From the NCBI GenBank assembly GCA_030142905.1, contig JASJOG010000007.1:3243501-3307500 (forward strand): a DNA stretch of 64,000 bases, in the 5' to 3' direction. This DNA is from Heliopora coerulea. Lineage: Eukaryota; Cnidaria; Anthozoa; Scleralcyonacea; Helioporidae. The position numbers and the translations under genes are program-made. Each line of letters opens with the position of its first letter. Positions within the stretch are counted from its first letter, which is position 1. Shown one piece after another: positions 1 through 14,057 of this stretch. A model generated the notes under the pieces. It saw only the letters and a list, made by a program, of their open reading frames with translations, searched no databases and had not been told where the DNA came from.

Positions 1-666
1 AACGTCCCAGGAGGCCACAAAGATCATAGATTGTTATAACAATGAATCCGCGTAAAATCAATTTGCAAATATCGTCTACATTCACACCGTGCGTTTCCCA
101 AAAGCAAACGTTTTCGTTGTTAAGTTTACACAACCACGAAATTCCAAAATGATTTTGATGGTAAATCGTACACAACAGGCTCAAAAACCTTAATTAGCAG
201 TGCTCAATAGTGCAGAGTTATGATTGTCAAACAAAATGTTCAGAGGTAAAGAGAACTAGTGCCTACTTACTCTGAGGTAGTCATTCCTTAAAGATCCGAA
301 GGTTTGTGTTTCTTCGCCGTACTAATTTCAGTTCAGACCTGTTATGACAACACCCAATTTAACACATTTTTTCATGGTGAGAGCAATATTAAACAGATGA
401 AAAAATGAACTTCCAATTAATGTTCATTTGCATGCTGAATAACCAGGAACTATAATTAACTGGAACTCGTCATAATAAGTTGAACTCGAAAACACATTTG
501 CTACCTAAGTTTATTACCGTGTTACTTTCTCGCTAAATTACGTACCGGTATCTTTATAGTCATTAAATAATTTTACTGTACATTATACAACATAACCGTA
601 AAAGTCAATCAAATTCACGGCCAATATTCTTTATATTTTGCCAAAGCAACGGTTCAGTTAATTAAT
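1..666. other. Intergenic, no gene seen
   Basis: AT-rich sequence downstream of the FAM181-like gene. It probably includes that gene's 3' untranslated region. I see no exon with splice sites and no clear repeat. Confidence 0.4.
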
Positions 667-1407
667 TCAAAAAAACTCGTTGAACTTTGTTATTCTCTGG
701 TTGGGAAGACGGCTGTCGAGATAAAACTGGAAGTTACCATAGTCTGGCGTGTCGTAGAGAGGACTTGGAATCTCCAAGTCGTTTTCCATGAAATAATCCG
801 CGCAATTCACAGTGGGACTTTTCGGTTCGTGTAGCTCAGGAATATAGAGATCATTAATGTCGATATTGTTAGTCAACTCTTCTACTGACATAAAGAGATC
901 GTCTTCCGTATGGGAGCAAGGTGACGAACAGGGGTATAGACGGGATTTTTCTTGATGTGCAGGGAACGAATGTCGAGTATGTGTCGCCGGTTTTTCTGGA
1001 AGATGCGTAAGTCGATACGTTGTGTTCAAGGTCTTGGCGCATTGAAAATTGAGTTGACCTTCATAAGCCACAGGAAGAGGTCGAGTCTCTCTATTACTCT
1101 TAACTTCACCTGCGTCGGCGTAACAATGCGAAAATTTAAGTTCCTTAATAGCTTCGCGAACCAAATCCTGAACATCGTCTCTCAAATTTGACGAAGGTAT
1201 CTTTCGCGAACAGTTGCTCTTGCTTCGTCTGCTTTTCACGAACGTTTTCACTTGTCTCTGCAAGTATCGTCGGTGGTTGACATTGCGCTTGAAGTTGGTC
1301 GGCTTTTTCAGAGCGCATTTTACAGCATCTGAGGCCATGTCCATGAATTTCAGCAGGGACTGCCCTGGCGCTGATAGTGATGTCTTATCTTGTGAACACT
1401 TCATCAT
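667..1407 (-). CDS. FAM181-like protein, single exon
   Basis: The open frame runs from the first real ATG (an ATG-ATG pair, 1407-1402) to a stop at 667 and gives 246 residues. The frame stays open further upstream without another ATG, so an upstream exon could add residues. Residues 18-54 hold the strongest signal: a short helix-like stretch with SDAVKCALKK, then NHRRYLQRQVK. This closely resembles the conserved N-terminal block of vertebrate FAM181A/B (DIKAALD then DHRKYLQRQLK, from memory). The remainder is low in hydrophobic residues, probably disordered, with an acidic stretch at about residues 170-195 and an aromatic C-terminus ending in NEFF. Vertebrate FAM181 proteins are reported to bind TEAD transcription factors; I cannot confirm the TEAD-binding loop here. 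There is no signal peptide or membrane segment. The family call is recognition from memory, not a search. Confidence 0.6.
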   Translation of the reverse strand: MMKCSQDKTSLSAPGQSLLKFMDMASDAVKCALKKPTNFKRNVNHRRYLQRQVKTFVKSRRSKSNCSRKIPSSNLRDDVQDLVREAIKELKFSHCYADAGEVKSNRETRPLPVAYEGQLNFQCAKTLNTTYRLTHLPEKPATHTRHSFPAHQEKSRLYPCSSPCSHTEDDLFMSVEELTNNIDINDLYIPELHEPKSPTVNCADYFMENDLEIPSPLYDTPDYGNFQFYLDSRLPNQRITKFNEFF

Positions 1408-1536
1408 GGTTGAAATTTCTCGAGACTGTTCTCCCCACCACTTTGAATCCGTAACTTGTTGGCGACTTCCTTCGCGTTCTTCGAAGGCTCGAATGCAACA
1501 AACTTCGGAAGACGGGTATTTATGTATTCTTCGCAA

Positions 1537-4500
1537 GAAGTGGGCGGAGACGTGATGTAGTCAACAAAATTAGCTGCTCTACAAGCTACTTGAAAGTCAC
1601 GTGATGACGTAGAGGGTGAGAAAAAGAACTTAAAACTGCAGATAAGTCTTTGTTTGGTCGCTATTCCGGTAGTAAAGATTTTTTTTGAAGCTACCGGTTG
1701 TAAGTCTTGTTTGTCCATCATTCTCGCAGTTATTATCTTTTCGCCCGATACAAGGACACAGTACTAAAAGACACACTGAAGGTGAATTAACCAGAAAGCG
1801 AAAACCTTCGTTACATGTGTACTTTTCACGCATTATAAAACTTGATCTAATCTCATTTGCACTAATATATTCATATTAGAGCGTTCACTGTGCTTTAACA
1901 TATATGGCGTTACTTTGTTGTTCAACAACTGTATTTCAATACAACCAATCAACACTAATTTTATAGACAAATGTAGGAACTGTCCGCAAAAAGCCATCAC
2001 CGAGACAGAAGTTGCAGATTGGACCAGAGTGGCCATATCAACCCTAGTACGTTTACTTGTATTGGTTTTTGATGTTATGAATAGGTTTCAAGTAGGGCAG
2101 CTCATTTCTTTAAAGGATCAGGTCTAAGGTTAAGATTCAGAAGTGAGCACGTAGAGCCTTATTGGCACCCATTTAAAACGTCTCCGGGATGTCATGAGGC
2201 AAAATTTCAACACAGTGACGTGAGTCACATGCATTGTTTTCCAAAACGTCATTTCTGCCGAAGAAAGAGAACGCTCGTATAACCGATAACATCAAGAGCC
2301 TGCTGAAATGACGCCGCGCACGTAGATAAAATCATTTACTTTGGCAAAAACACGGCGCAGCGCAGAAAACAGGGTCCTATTAATGGAAGACAAAAAGAAT
2401 GTTTATCAATGAAGCAATCAATATTACATGTTGTGACGGAACACAGCAGTCCTTTCCAGTTAAAGGAAATGTAAATTTAAGTCCAACCAAAAAAAATTTC
2501 CGTTTTTTAAAGGTGTTTTAAAGTAAATTCAGTCGAAGGCCGAAATTGGGAATAAATGTCTTCCGTTGTGTTAAGAGCACTTCATAGTCGTAAAAACGTT
2601 AAGATTGCTGAGTCGCTCAGAATTTCTGTAAAGTCATAGCGTCCAGGAAAGAAAGAGATAACGGAAGGAAGAAATAAACATTTCGTGGATCATGTTAAGG
2701 TTTACTGAGATTGAGTCAGATGAATGTAAAGAAGACTATTTACTTTAAGAGAGGTCATTAATTTCGAAACTTCAACTAGCAATATTAAGATTTCTCGTAT
2801 AATCCGTAAATTACATAACATCTAGCATGAGATCTGCTCAGACTACCATCCCCCACCATCGCTACTTTGCCAAGAAGCATGCAGTCACGGTAGAATTTTC
2901 TGTGTGCATCTCTAGGGTATTTTAAAAGTTTTATCACTTGCATTTTGATGTGTAGAGAGTTGCCTCATACATCCATAAGAGGCATTGTCATTTTCGAAGC
3001 GCATGTTTTGGGTTTACTTTCCATTGCAGCGATGAATTAGCGAAGTAATCAAAGGAACTACTTCAGCACAGACTGTACAACAGGTGTGCTAGTAAGCTTC
3101 AACCAAACTTTACTCCCTTCCGTGTCTCGTGCACTCGTGGAGCTCTATATTTAGCTTGTAATCCTTGATTATGATTATGCAGTGATACTGAACTCGTTTC
3201 ACAAATGAGCAAGTTTTTATAGATAATGAAACAAAATGTAAACTTTATTTACCACAGGATAGCAGTTACCTGCTATACATTACTGACCATGTAGCCCTCC
3301 ATGTTCTTACAAGTTTCTGAAGGTCAGTGTCAAGAAATATTACATGGCGTCGACTGACTGTAGCTTGAGTACCAATTTATCAGCAGAGGGTTATATTTCA
3401 GTTATGAACAAGGGCATCACTTTGGACATCACAAAGCCACTATCTGCATGCGTAGTAAGTATTGCACAATCGTTCAAAAGTTGCAGATTGTGAAATACTA
3501 TCGAATTCCAAAATAAGTGTAGATGGAAAGCTCCGAAGACGTACAACTTCTCTCTGGTCGAGATGCACGAAAAAGCACGCCTTGAGAACTGATTGCGAAA
3601 CACACGAAAGTTCCACATAGTCTTATTTCGCCAATTCTTCCAGCGCAAACCTTGGCAACCTTGTTTTTATTTTCACAGGTTCAGCTCAACGCTATCCCAT
3701 ACCAGAAATTTTTTTTCAAAGTATCTCCATTAAATTGAGTTAGCATTTTAGTTTCCCGATAACACAAAAAAGCGAGAGTACACGCAAAATGCTCAGTATG
3801 AGCCACTCGGATATGAAATGTGGCACCTCTAAGGATCGGGGGAGATCCTCTTCAACGACGTGAAACGACCTTCTATATTTTGGGGTTTTTTTTAGGGATA
3901 CTAGGTTGAGCACCACACGTACGTCCAACACACTGTGAAAAGTTTGGTTTCGTCTCGATGGCTGAGCAGTGTGCATCGTCAGTGTCAACCATAACGACGA
4001 TTACTCGATGAGAGCGTCTCTGATATCATTAGTCAAGAGGAGACGATCACGAGACCAAATGGACACTCCGTAGAATACATGAAGCAATATCTCTAAAGAT
4101 CCCGTTAGATTAGATAACGTAAGATTCCCTTGGAAGGCTCATATCTGACGTTTGTATGGCCGACTGGATCACTGCGTTGTTGGCAAAAAAACAAAACAAA
4201 AAGCTTCAAAATGACCTCAGCTGTTACACTGATACCAGCCCTTGTTAAACCTTGCCAGTGGAGACAAGCTGACGATCATTGATATTGTTTGTCTAGCTTC
4301 TTGTTCCTGAAGGAAAAGTCCAAAACCACTCCAACAATCGAGTTACTGATCCTTACTTTACGTTGAAATACACAAGACAAGAACTTTTATCAACTGACAC
4401 TCCAATCCGAATTCAAATTAAATTGCAAATTAACTTGTTTCCTGATGGTCAATAACGAAACGGTAGGAAGTTACGCAACCTGTTCATGTTCTCAACTTAA

Positions 4501-6593
4501 GGCAAAACGAACAAATCCTACTGATGTTAATGATTTTACTGTTAACAAAACAGTAAAGACACTGATGAAACATTTGATCTACACAAACGATCTCCAGCTT
4601 GGCAAATGTCGTGGCAAGTTAGGGGAAAACACGGAGGTGATGGTTTAACTTTTCGATAAATTACAGTTTCTTTTCAAAGACTGGGCTTCAGCGATCAGAA
4701 AAGCTTGTTCGAAGGAGAGCAGTCCAGAAAGTCATGCAACAGTTTATCACGGGAATTCGAATTACGTACAATATCAGATATATGACTAAGGAATAAGAAC
4801 TTTCACTTTACCAAACTATGTGGGTCAAACGCGACATGAAATATTAATACGCAAACGATTAATCCTGTATTTATATCATTCACCGATGTTTATTAAGTGA
4901 AATTGTATCATTCACAATTATCTAAGGTCACATAATGCAGAGTTAGTTGACGCTACGCTAATACAGGGCTGTCGTAGGATTTTTTTACTACGCCTAATTA
5001 CAGACAGGAGTCAAAGTGTCCCAAAAACTATTGCCCACACCTGGCGTAGCAGTAGAAAGTGGATGACAATGACCATGCTATATGTATCTGATGAATGTTG
5101 CCGTAGTCCAGGTGTAACAAAACTATTATGAAATTTAACGCTTGTGTTAATTGACGTCCAATTCTACCTGATCGCTTAAAAATAACAAGATCCGGTTCGA
5201 CGACTTACTCATCTCGAACGATCGAAAAGGAATGTTTAATCTTCCTTTTAATTTCCTTTCATCTTCATGTGGCGAAATATCAAAGAAAGTAGATTAATAA
5301 GAAAAAAGTGACGGTGAAGGACATGAGAAATATGATTCAGACCATATGTAGTACGAAAAATATTGACTGTGTTTCTTGAAGAGAAGATTGGTTTCAAAGA
5401 ATCTATAACTGTTAATTCGTGAAGTTCTATAAGTAAAACGTTATGTGGGGTAACAGCTTTACGAAGTGCAGTCCACGAATGATGTGAAGTCATTTCACGT
5501 CCAGGCTACGCATCGACGATCAACTTAAAAAGGTCCAACACGACATTAAGACTGCCAAAGCAAGCTTACATACACCAAGATGCACAGACACTGTTCACTT
5601 TTTGTCAGCAGACTGTTTTGACAACAAAGGAGAAGGAAAAACATTTGACATGGTCAAGACAACTAAAGCTCTGCGGATAAGTTTGATACGAGAAGAAGAC
5701 GGTAAAGAAAGAGATGTAACATAAATACATGAAATAAGAAATTTTACAGATCTAAGGCTGTCATTAGTCATCTAAATTTATGCTCTGACATAGTCATAAG
5801 AATGTTCTACACTGCATAAACATTCAATCTAAGTTGTTAGGAATTCGTTTCCAGAAGCCGGTCGTACAAAGCTCTGGTATCATCAGGCGGATAAGCTCAA
5901 GTGTCCGGACAGCGCTATCGACCGTTTGAACGATCGTGCTAAAATTTTATACGCCGAATCGCAAGTTACATCACCCAAATAGAGCTATTTGATATAGAAA
6001 ATTTAAGTTCGGTTGTTCAAATAATGAATAGCGCTGTTTACAGGTCAGGACGTACCCGCCTGATGAAGCTATCGTGGCTTCACAGAACCATCCAGATGTA
6101 CTGTATCCAAGGTCGTGGTGGAATAGTCAAACCTAACCCAATTGTTTTGATCTAGTTGAGTTCACATGCCAAATGCGCATCTTATCTTACCAGGACTAAA
6201 CCAAAACACTTGACAGTTTATTAATTTAACTTTATACAGAATGGAATAAAATAATTTAATGGTCAGTAAACTTGGTTTCAATCATGACGTCATGTGGTGG
6301 ACGGATCTCTGTGCATTACGACATTCCAAACGTCTCCCGTTTACGTGTACGCGTTGCGATCCGAATTGCTCACCGAGACGCGCCGGCGTCTGATTCTGTT
6401 CTCGTCACAACTCATCAGTTGTCTGAACAAGTGCGCTTGACAAGGAGCAAAAGGCTGTTGAGTAATACTTCAAATCTCAAATGCGCATGCTCCTGACAGG
6501 AAACAAACCCGAAACCTATCGATCGCCTGTGAAATACTCTAACCATTGAGTTACACGGACTCAGATGGTAGAGCAAAGGTCGCTTACTGTACT
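1537..6593. other. Intergenic, no supported gene
   Basis: This stretch contains only short open frames on both strands, without paired splice sites or recognisable domains. The first few hundred bases probably hold the promoter of the FAM181-like gene. No clear mobile element was recognised. Confidence 0.4.
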
Positions 6594-6831
6594 GGGCCCT
6601 GTTGTTCAAAAGGCAATTTGCTTAGTCCAGGATTAGGGAAGACTTTGTGGACCAATTCTGGGCACGCTGCTTAGTTGGAATTTTCTTTAACAGATTACAG
6701 GTGAATACAAAAAGGTTTTAAGCTGTGAAGTCTGAGCTGGATTGTTTAATCAAAATAAACACAACTAAAACAACAGATGGACTGGTAATCCGGAATTAGC
6801 GCTAATCGTGCTTTGAACAGCCGACCCCAGG
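6594..6831. mobile_element. MITE-like element with imperfect terminal inverted repeats
   Basis: The left end reads GGGCCCTGTTGTTCAAA. The right end reads TTTGAACAGCCGACCCCAGG, which is its imperfect reverse complement. Sub-terminal AGTCCAGGATTAGG and GGTAATCCGGAATTAGCG also look related. There is no coding capacity. I infer a short non-autonomous DNA transposon; no target duplication was established. Confidence 0.5.
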
Positions 6832-7398
6832 TTCCCAATCAACATGCATGTGAACTGCTAACTGCTAAGTCGACAAGTGAAGCAATCCATATATGTATTG
6901 AACAGAATGTGCTAGAGTAGTAGGTAAATCTCAATACGCATTTGAGTCACATACCAAGCTACTGCCTTCTGTGAATTAATACTTCAAATTTGTGTCGTGA
7001 ACAGTGGATGTGGCAGCTTATCCACAAAACGTACAAGACAGCAATGTGGCGAGACTGATAGGTTAATGGTTTATTAATAGTATTGAAAACAAAAATATGC
7101 ATGTAATCGGGTAAAAATTGGACCCGCAAAATACAATAAAATATATCAATTCCTATTATTTGGCAAACCATTCATACGAAAGGCTTTTCAATTAACAATG
7201 ATATCTATACGTGTATTTTAAGGTTTTTGAAATTGAAATTGCCTACTTTAGAACTTTAGCAGTAACCACGTCAATTTAAACAGATTTTTTTTTTTTGCTA
7301 ACTCAAGCAGCCTCGCTTACCGAATATTTGACACTAAGTTTTTAGAATGTAAATTTGAAAAGCATATTCGTATTTACCATGGTGATTGAAAACAATGC

Positions 7399-10300
7399 AC
7401 CGTTAGTTATCAGACTGCAGGCGCCAGACTGCTTATTTTGCTAAGTGCACGTTGAAGTTTTTCCAGTAACTAAAAGTGCGTACTTTGGTATTCTAAGGGC
7501 CCGTTTACACCATGTGACTATCGTATGCGATTGTTCATTTTGATGTATCCAATTCAGTCATGGGAGTCTTCAGGACCAATTGCAACATTCGCGAGCGAAT
7601 GGCAAGCAAGGATTGTGCTTTTATGACATACTCGCCATACGTCAAAGAGAAGAATCGTATTCGACAATCGTATCGACTGGATAAGCCTTATTGTACACAC
7701 TTGAAAAACCAGCTAGCAGTAAAATATTGGACTGTCCCTGGCGATGCTTTTGGGCGTGGTTTTAGATGGCATTCAGTAAATAGAGAATAATATATGGGCA
7801 TTTGGAGATCTGGAATTTATCATCGAGAGTTCAGTTTGATCTGGCACGAGTGGTGGATCAAATTGAACACGAGAAGATAAATTCCAGGTCTCCAAATCCC
7901 CATGTATTATACTATTTATTTCATAAACACTAACGTACAGTCTTAAATCAGAATCAACCATCTGGAAAGTTTTTGTCTGCTTTTGCTCACAAAAAAGCTC
8001 ATTTCGTCCGCAGAAAATGAACGTCTGGCAAACAAACTGAAATCAATAAACCTCCACCGAGATACGAATTATATAACATTGGATCTAACTGATCTAATAA
8101 AATATCCTGCACGGTTTTTCATTGGATCGTTGAACCAATATGTTTACATTTAAAAATATCGTATCTTTTTCGTGTGATAAAATACGATTTTTCTCAGCGG
8201 CCGAAAATGTGTATCACACTAAAGTTTATGAAATAATGCATTTTAAAAGATTTCTGAGGCAAGACTCAATCAGTAGTTAGCAGTCTGCAGACGCTAAACA
8301 GTTCACTTCGGCAAAGTGTTCGTTATCCGTGGAAGATCATTTCAAGCAAGCCAATGTTTGCAGTTTGGGTCCTTATGTGCAAACACACTGAACCGCTAGT
8401 CAGGAGACTGCAGGCATCATGCAGCTCGTTTAGCTAAGTACGTAGGGAAAATCCGCTGAGTACATAAGTATGCACTTTGGACCTTTATATGGACACTTAA
8501 ACTAGCATCTGCAATCGCGTGTTCTATTATCCCGGATTCGTATTTACTAAGGTAAGCGACCATTTCGAACGCATTGCAGACGCTAGACTCCTCACAAAAG
8601 CGTGCACGCTGAATATCAGTGAACGCTCTTGGATGGTTTTTAAACGTTGACTTATCCTTGCTTATTTGTTGGGGCAGTGCATGTTAACACGCATGGAGTA
8701 AAAGCCAGGTGGTTGTGCAATCGTTCAAATCGTCCTCGGAAATCTTTTACTCATAGGTTTTACATTTTGTAGTGATGATAAATATTTTTTCAACTGTTTT
8801 TTTTTTTTTTGTTTTCAATTGACTTGGTTAAATATGTACTATCAGCAAATGGATAGATTTATTCACAAGAGTAAAGTAGTTGCGTTGAATATCTGAAACA
8901 GGATTGTTCAAATGAAAACTTGAAAAGCGTACTCATGTTCACCATGGTGACTGGCAACATTGAACCGCTAGTTGGCAGACTGCAGGCGCCAGGCTGGTCA
9001 CTTGGCTGCATGAACGTGCGCTCAAGATCCTTGAACTGACCAAAATGTGCACTTTCGACCCAACAGCGTGCACTTGAAGAATCATCTGCTGTTAGAAACT
9101 GGACTGCCCTTGGGAAGTCTTCTTGACATGATATATAATGACATGAAGTATATACTTTGACAAATTCTTACGTAATACTGAGTCACGAGCTCATACGCTG
9201 AAGTTACCAAACGGCTCACGTGGTTAAGTGGACAGAGAGGGACTTTTCCGTACTTAAAGTGTTCACTTTGCGGTTTTGGATTCACTCGTATTCCTTAGTA
9301 AATCTTAGAATCATAGGTTTTCTGTTTATAGTGCTGGTATATGATATTTCGTGCAATGTGTTTTCCAGTCTTGAAAATGTTTGAGTTCATCGATTCAGAT
9401 TTGTTCATAGTCCATTTTGATGTATTGAAGACGTGTCGAGAATCTTCTCCCAATCAACCAATCAGGAGCCTTTTCAAATAACAATAGACAATTTTGAAGT
9501 TTTTGACATGAGCCGGGAGTTTCGTTTCGCGGAGTTTCGATAGAATCTTCTGTGATAGATTTTTGCCAACTGACATTTTGCTTGGTTTAGAACTTTAATA
9601 ATTCGCAGTTAACAGAAAAGTTTCTGATTTCAACATAAATGTCAAGAAGCCGGGTTTATTCAATATCTGATGCTGGATGGTTTAAACGTAAAATTGAAAA
9701 GCATGCTCTTATTTACCATGGTTGCTGACAACACAAAACCGTTCGTTAGCAGGCAATAGACGCCAGACTGATCACTTTCCTGAGTGTGCACTGAAGATTC
9801 TCGGAGTAACTAAACGTGCACTTTGGATCCGTGAGTTTCGATTTAAGAACCATCTACTGCTGACGATATAGATTGCTACTTGTTATTCTTTTGGGTAATG
9901 AATGTGATGACAATGAGGAATGAGACTACAGTTGAAGAGATTACTTACGCAATACCGAACCACAAGTTCGTGTTGCATACGCTAAACTCCTCAATTCCCT
10001 GAATGCGCACAGAAACACACTTAAACAACGATATGCAACTAGGTCTTGGACGATCTCTGGTGATACTCCTTGGCATAGCATATCTCAGGATCTGGGGGTA
10101 TACTTTAGAGCTTTCTTTACTAAAGACTGATATATAAACTTTTAGAGTCAACTTTCAAACAATCTAATGTCCAGCATGAAAAAAAATGCAACTGATGGAC
10201 TTTAAAGCATAGTAATTCTATAAATTACCATGGAGAATGACAATGCCGAACTGCTCGTTAGCTGACTGAGGATACCAGACAGCTTATTTGGCCAAGTAGG

Positions 10301-12850
10301 CACAGAGCGTCCTTTCAATATCTGAATGTCTGTATTGTAGATCCTAACGTGCACTCTCGAACTTACAGCTAGTGTTAAATATTAAATTACACAGGTTTAT
10401 TCTTTTGGACATGGCTTATTAATGGCATCAAGGAAACAGCAGATGGTAGGTAAAATTTTGAACCCACTAAATACTTTAAATGTCGTCATTCGTTCCTGTT
10501 CATTGCCAATTTTTTACACAAATCATAATGAAGTGTTTTCAATTTACGGAGGTATTTTGTATGTTTTCGATGATGTTCAGTTTTACGACTAAAATTTTCT
10601 TGGTTTTGGGAATATAATGTTTACATTTTAATCAAACTGCACATGCACTTCAAAGGATTTCATCGGAAAAGTTAAGCAGCCACGTTTATCTACGGTTTAG
10701 CATCAAGTTTTTAAAAAATAACTTTCAACTTAAGCTTGAAAGGTGAATTCGTATTCAGTACGAAGAATGACAATACTGAACCACCAGTTGGCAGACTACA
10801 GGCGCCAGACCACTCACCGAGCTAATGGTTAGAGATAACCATTTCCTTACTGAAAGTGTGCACCAGATTACCATTTAACGCACTTAAACAATCATCAACC
10901 ATTTTATATTGTACTATCCCTGGTGACTCTTTTGACATGAACATACTAACGATAGCCTTTAGCACATTTCTCAGGGAAAATCGATCAGTTGGTTTGGGTA
11001 TCCGTGATTGCATATGTGGAGAAGCGTGGACTTACACAGAACGCATTTGCATTGACCATCGGGAATAGCAATGATGAACCATTAATTACAGACTGCAGAC
11101 GCCGGACCTGTCATTTTGCAAAGTGCGCAGAGACCTTTTCAGTTACTAAAAGTGTGCTATTGGGATCCTGATATATGCATCCTTAAAAAACCATCGGCAA
11201 TTAGATAATGGACTGTCCTAGGTGATTCTGTAGGCCTAGGCATATGATAATATTCAGGCTACGGTTTAAAAGATTTCTTGGGCAATACTACGTCACTAGT
11301 TAGCGGTCTGCAGACGCCCAATTGCTCACGTTAGTAAGTGTTCGTTGGCCTTGGAAGATTCTTTAGTAAATCAATGTGTGGATCTGGAGTCCAAATGGGC
11401 ACAATTGAACAATTATCTACAATTAAATATTGGACTGTCCTAAGTGATTTGTTGGCAGATGCACATAATGACACTCAGGCTGCAGTTTAAGAGATTTCGA
11501 AGGCAATACTCAATTGCAAGCTAATAGTCTGCAGACACCAAACTACTCACTTCAGTCAGGGTTCGTTTTCCATGGAAGACCTTTCTAGTAAAATAATGTG
11601 CGCACCTTGAATCTTAATACACACTCTTGAATATTAACTATCTACCATGAAATGTTGGGTCACCCGTGGTCATTCTTCTGGATGAGGTATATTGATGGAA
11701 TCAAGGATATATTTTGAACGACTTCTTCGGTAAAGTGGATCTAGCATTTCACCGTTTCAATGTCAACTTAAATATCATATTTGCATTCAACTTTAATATT
11801 GAACATCAAACTATTTGAATGTCGACTTGAGTACCGGATTCGTATTTACTATGGTAGACGCCAAACTAACCTCCAGTTGGTAAAATGCAGACGCCAGATT
11901 GCACACAAAACCGAGTACTTTGAATAGCGACGTGCGCTCTTTGACAACCATCAACTGTTACATATTGGATTATCCTTAGTAATCTTTTTGGACATTGCTT
12001 ATTAACGGTAATGAGGAAAAATCAGGTACTTAAAGATTTGCGCTTGCATTTCTTAGGAGGTCCACCTTGCAGGTGTTTTCTATTAATGATGGGTACTTTT
12101 TGAAATCTTATTTACAACTCAAATGTGCTTAGTTCAGAACTTTGATGTGTTTACAGCAGAAAGACAGGTTTTCTTCAGTAATGCCAAGCAGCTGAGTTTA
12201 ATACATATTATCAAACACTAAATTGTAAATAAAAACTTGATAAGCGTACTCAAATTTACCATGGTGACTGACAATACTGAACTGCTAGTTAGCAGACTGC
12301 AGGCGCCAGACTGTTGACTTCGTTGAGTGTCCACTGAAGATTTATGGAGTAACTGAAATGTGCACTTTGGGTCCAAAAGTGTCCTCTCATGAATCATTTA
12401 CTGTTAAATATTGGATTACCCTTGGCCATTCTGGGCAGATTTTATGACGATGAGAATTCAGTTTAACTGATTTCTCACAATTTCTCAGGTATTATTGAAC
12501 CGCAAATGCGCAACCTGTAGACGCAAAACTGCTTACTTTGCTAAATGCGCGTGGAAGATTATTCCGTCAGACAAAGTGTGAACTTTGGATGTTAATGTGG
12601 CGCACGTGAACCGTCATCAGCAATCAAATCTTGTATAACACCAGGTGATTTTATTGTGCATGGTATATTAATGGCATCTACGTAAAAAGACGTCATTGCG
12701 TAAATTCAAGCAGTTGGATGTTTTTTAACATTTGACATTAAATTATTGTAATGTCGACTTATAGTGAATAGTGAATGGCTGTATATATGCTAAACTGCTA
12801 GTTAGCAGATCGCAGTTGCAAGACTACTCCCTTGGTTAAGTGTGGAGAAC
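7399..12850 (+). repeat. Irregular array of about 16 diverged copies of one module
   Basis: A motif close to AGACTGCAGGCGCCAGACT recurs near 7415, 8285, 8395, 8570, 8970, 9755, 9970, 10260, 10790, 11090, 11300, 11525, 11885, 12295, 12515 and 12810. Around it further blocks recur in the same order: ACCATGGTGACTGACAA before it; then CTAAGTGTGC, AGTAACTAAAAGTGCACTTT, an AATCATC stretch, a TATTGGACTGTCC block and TTCTTTTGGGCATGG. Spacing varies from about 110 to 780 bp and copies are heavily mutated and partly deleted. It reads as an old amplified module, either a tandem array or nested copies of one element. No gene is present in it. Confidence 0.7.
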
Positions 12851-13796
12851 AGATCCTTTCAGTAAGTAAAAGTTTCTACTTAGGATCCCAATGTGAACAC
12901 TTCAACAAATCATCAAATATCGGATCACTTGTTATGGCTGGCCATTCTTTTGGGCACTTTTATGTTCTTGGAGAGCTTTGAAAACTCTGATTTTGGAAAA
13001 AAACCCATGCATGCTCTTGAAAAGGATATACTGGCATAAATTCCCCGTTTAAACAATTTTGCCCGGGCAATTGACACTTACAAATGCACGGAGAAGATCT
13101 TTTCTAATATTTATGATTTACAAGAACTGACGCCATAGTGTCTAAGATTGACAAATCTCCGGGTCTCTTCACTTGTTTCTGGTACATTTAGGCTACGATT
13201 CATGGAAGATCATATGAGAATAAAGTTTAATAAATGCACAACTTACTCACCGATCCTTCTTGGTCACATTGTCGACAAACTCAGGGAATTTCGCTAACTC
13301 AATTTTCCAGTTGACCGTCTACAGTAATGCTTGAAATGACTGATTTACAAGAGTCCACTTAATTGTATGTCAAGGAATGCTCAGATACCATACTACCTGA
13401 GACTGAAAAGGAACAGAAAAAAATCGCAGTCATATCATCAGCTCTTTTACCAAAGGCGAAGGTTCGCCGAAGGTTAATATGGAATAAGCTTTCGTACGTG
13501 CGGAGCTTGCTATCCAGTCATTCTTTATGGCTTATTTGTTCAATTTGAAGGACTTTCTTAACTCATTTAGTATTTTAGGGAGTCATTATACCAATATTTC
13601 AGATAGTAACTGGGAAACAAGAACGAAAGTGATCGAAAGCTTACATTACTTTCATGACTCGTGTGTTTCCTAAAGAAACCATAAGAAGAAAAAAAATTTA
13701 AAAACAAAAAGCAAAAACATGTTCAGTAGACGAACAGTACATTTCAAAACAGTAAAAATCATAATGGTACATGCGTGCTTGCAAGAATCCACTGGG

Positions 13797-14057
13797 GGTG
13801 CAGGTGGCACAGTGGTAGTGCACGTGTCGCACATCACCATGACTAGGGTTCGATTCCGGCTACGTGCAGTTATCTGATTACAGTTATCTTGGTCAAAAGT
13901 GAGAAGAATGTCATCCAGTTTGACTCCACTTAACATCGCAAGTTTTTTCCGGGTACTTCGGTTTCTCCTATGGCAAGGCTGGACCCATGAGGGGTGGCTC
14001 TTACTGAACCTCTATTGAGAATAGCTTAGCTAGCTGACAGGGTTATCCAGTATAAAA
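13797..14057 (+). mobile_element. tRNA-derived SINE
   Basis: The head carries an A-box-like TGGCACAGTGGTAG and a perfect B box GGGTTCGATTCCGG, the two internal RNA polymerase III promoter elements of a tRNA. The body includes CCGGGTACTTCGGTTTCTCC and ends with GACAGGGTTATCCAGT, followed by a pentanucleotide tail. A diverged copy of the body lies in the opposite orientation at 15285-15394, which supports a dispersed family. Confidence 0.8.

Noticed and set aside
1408..1536. N-terminal extension of the FAM181-like protein
   Set aside because: The frame is open but has no ATG upstream of 1407.
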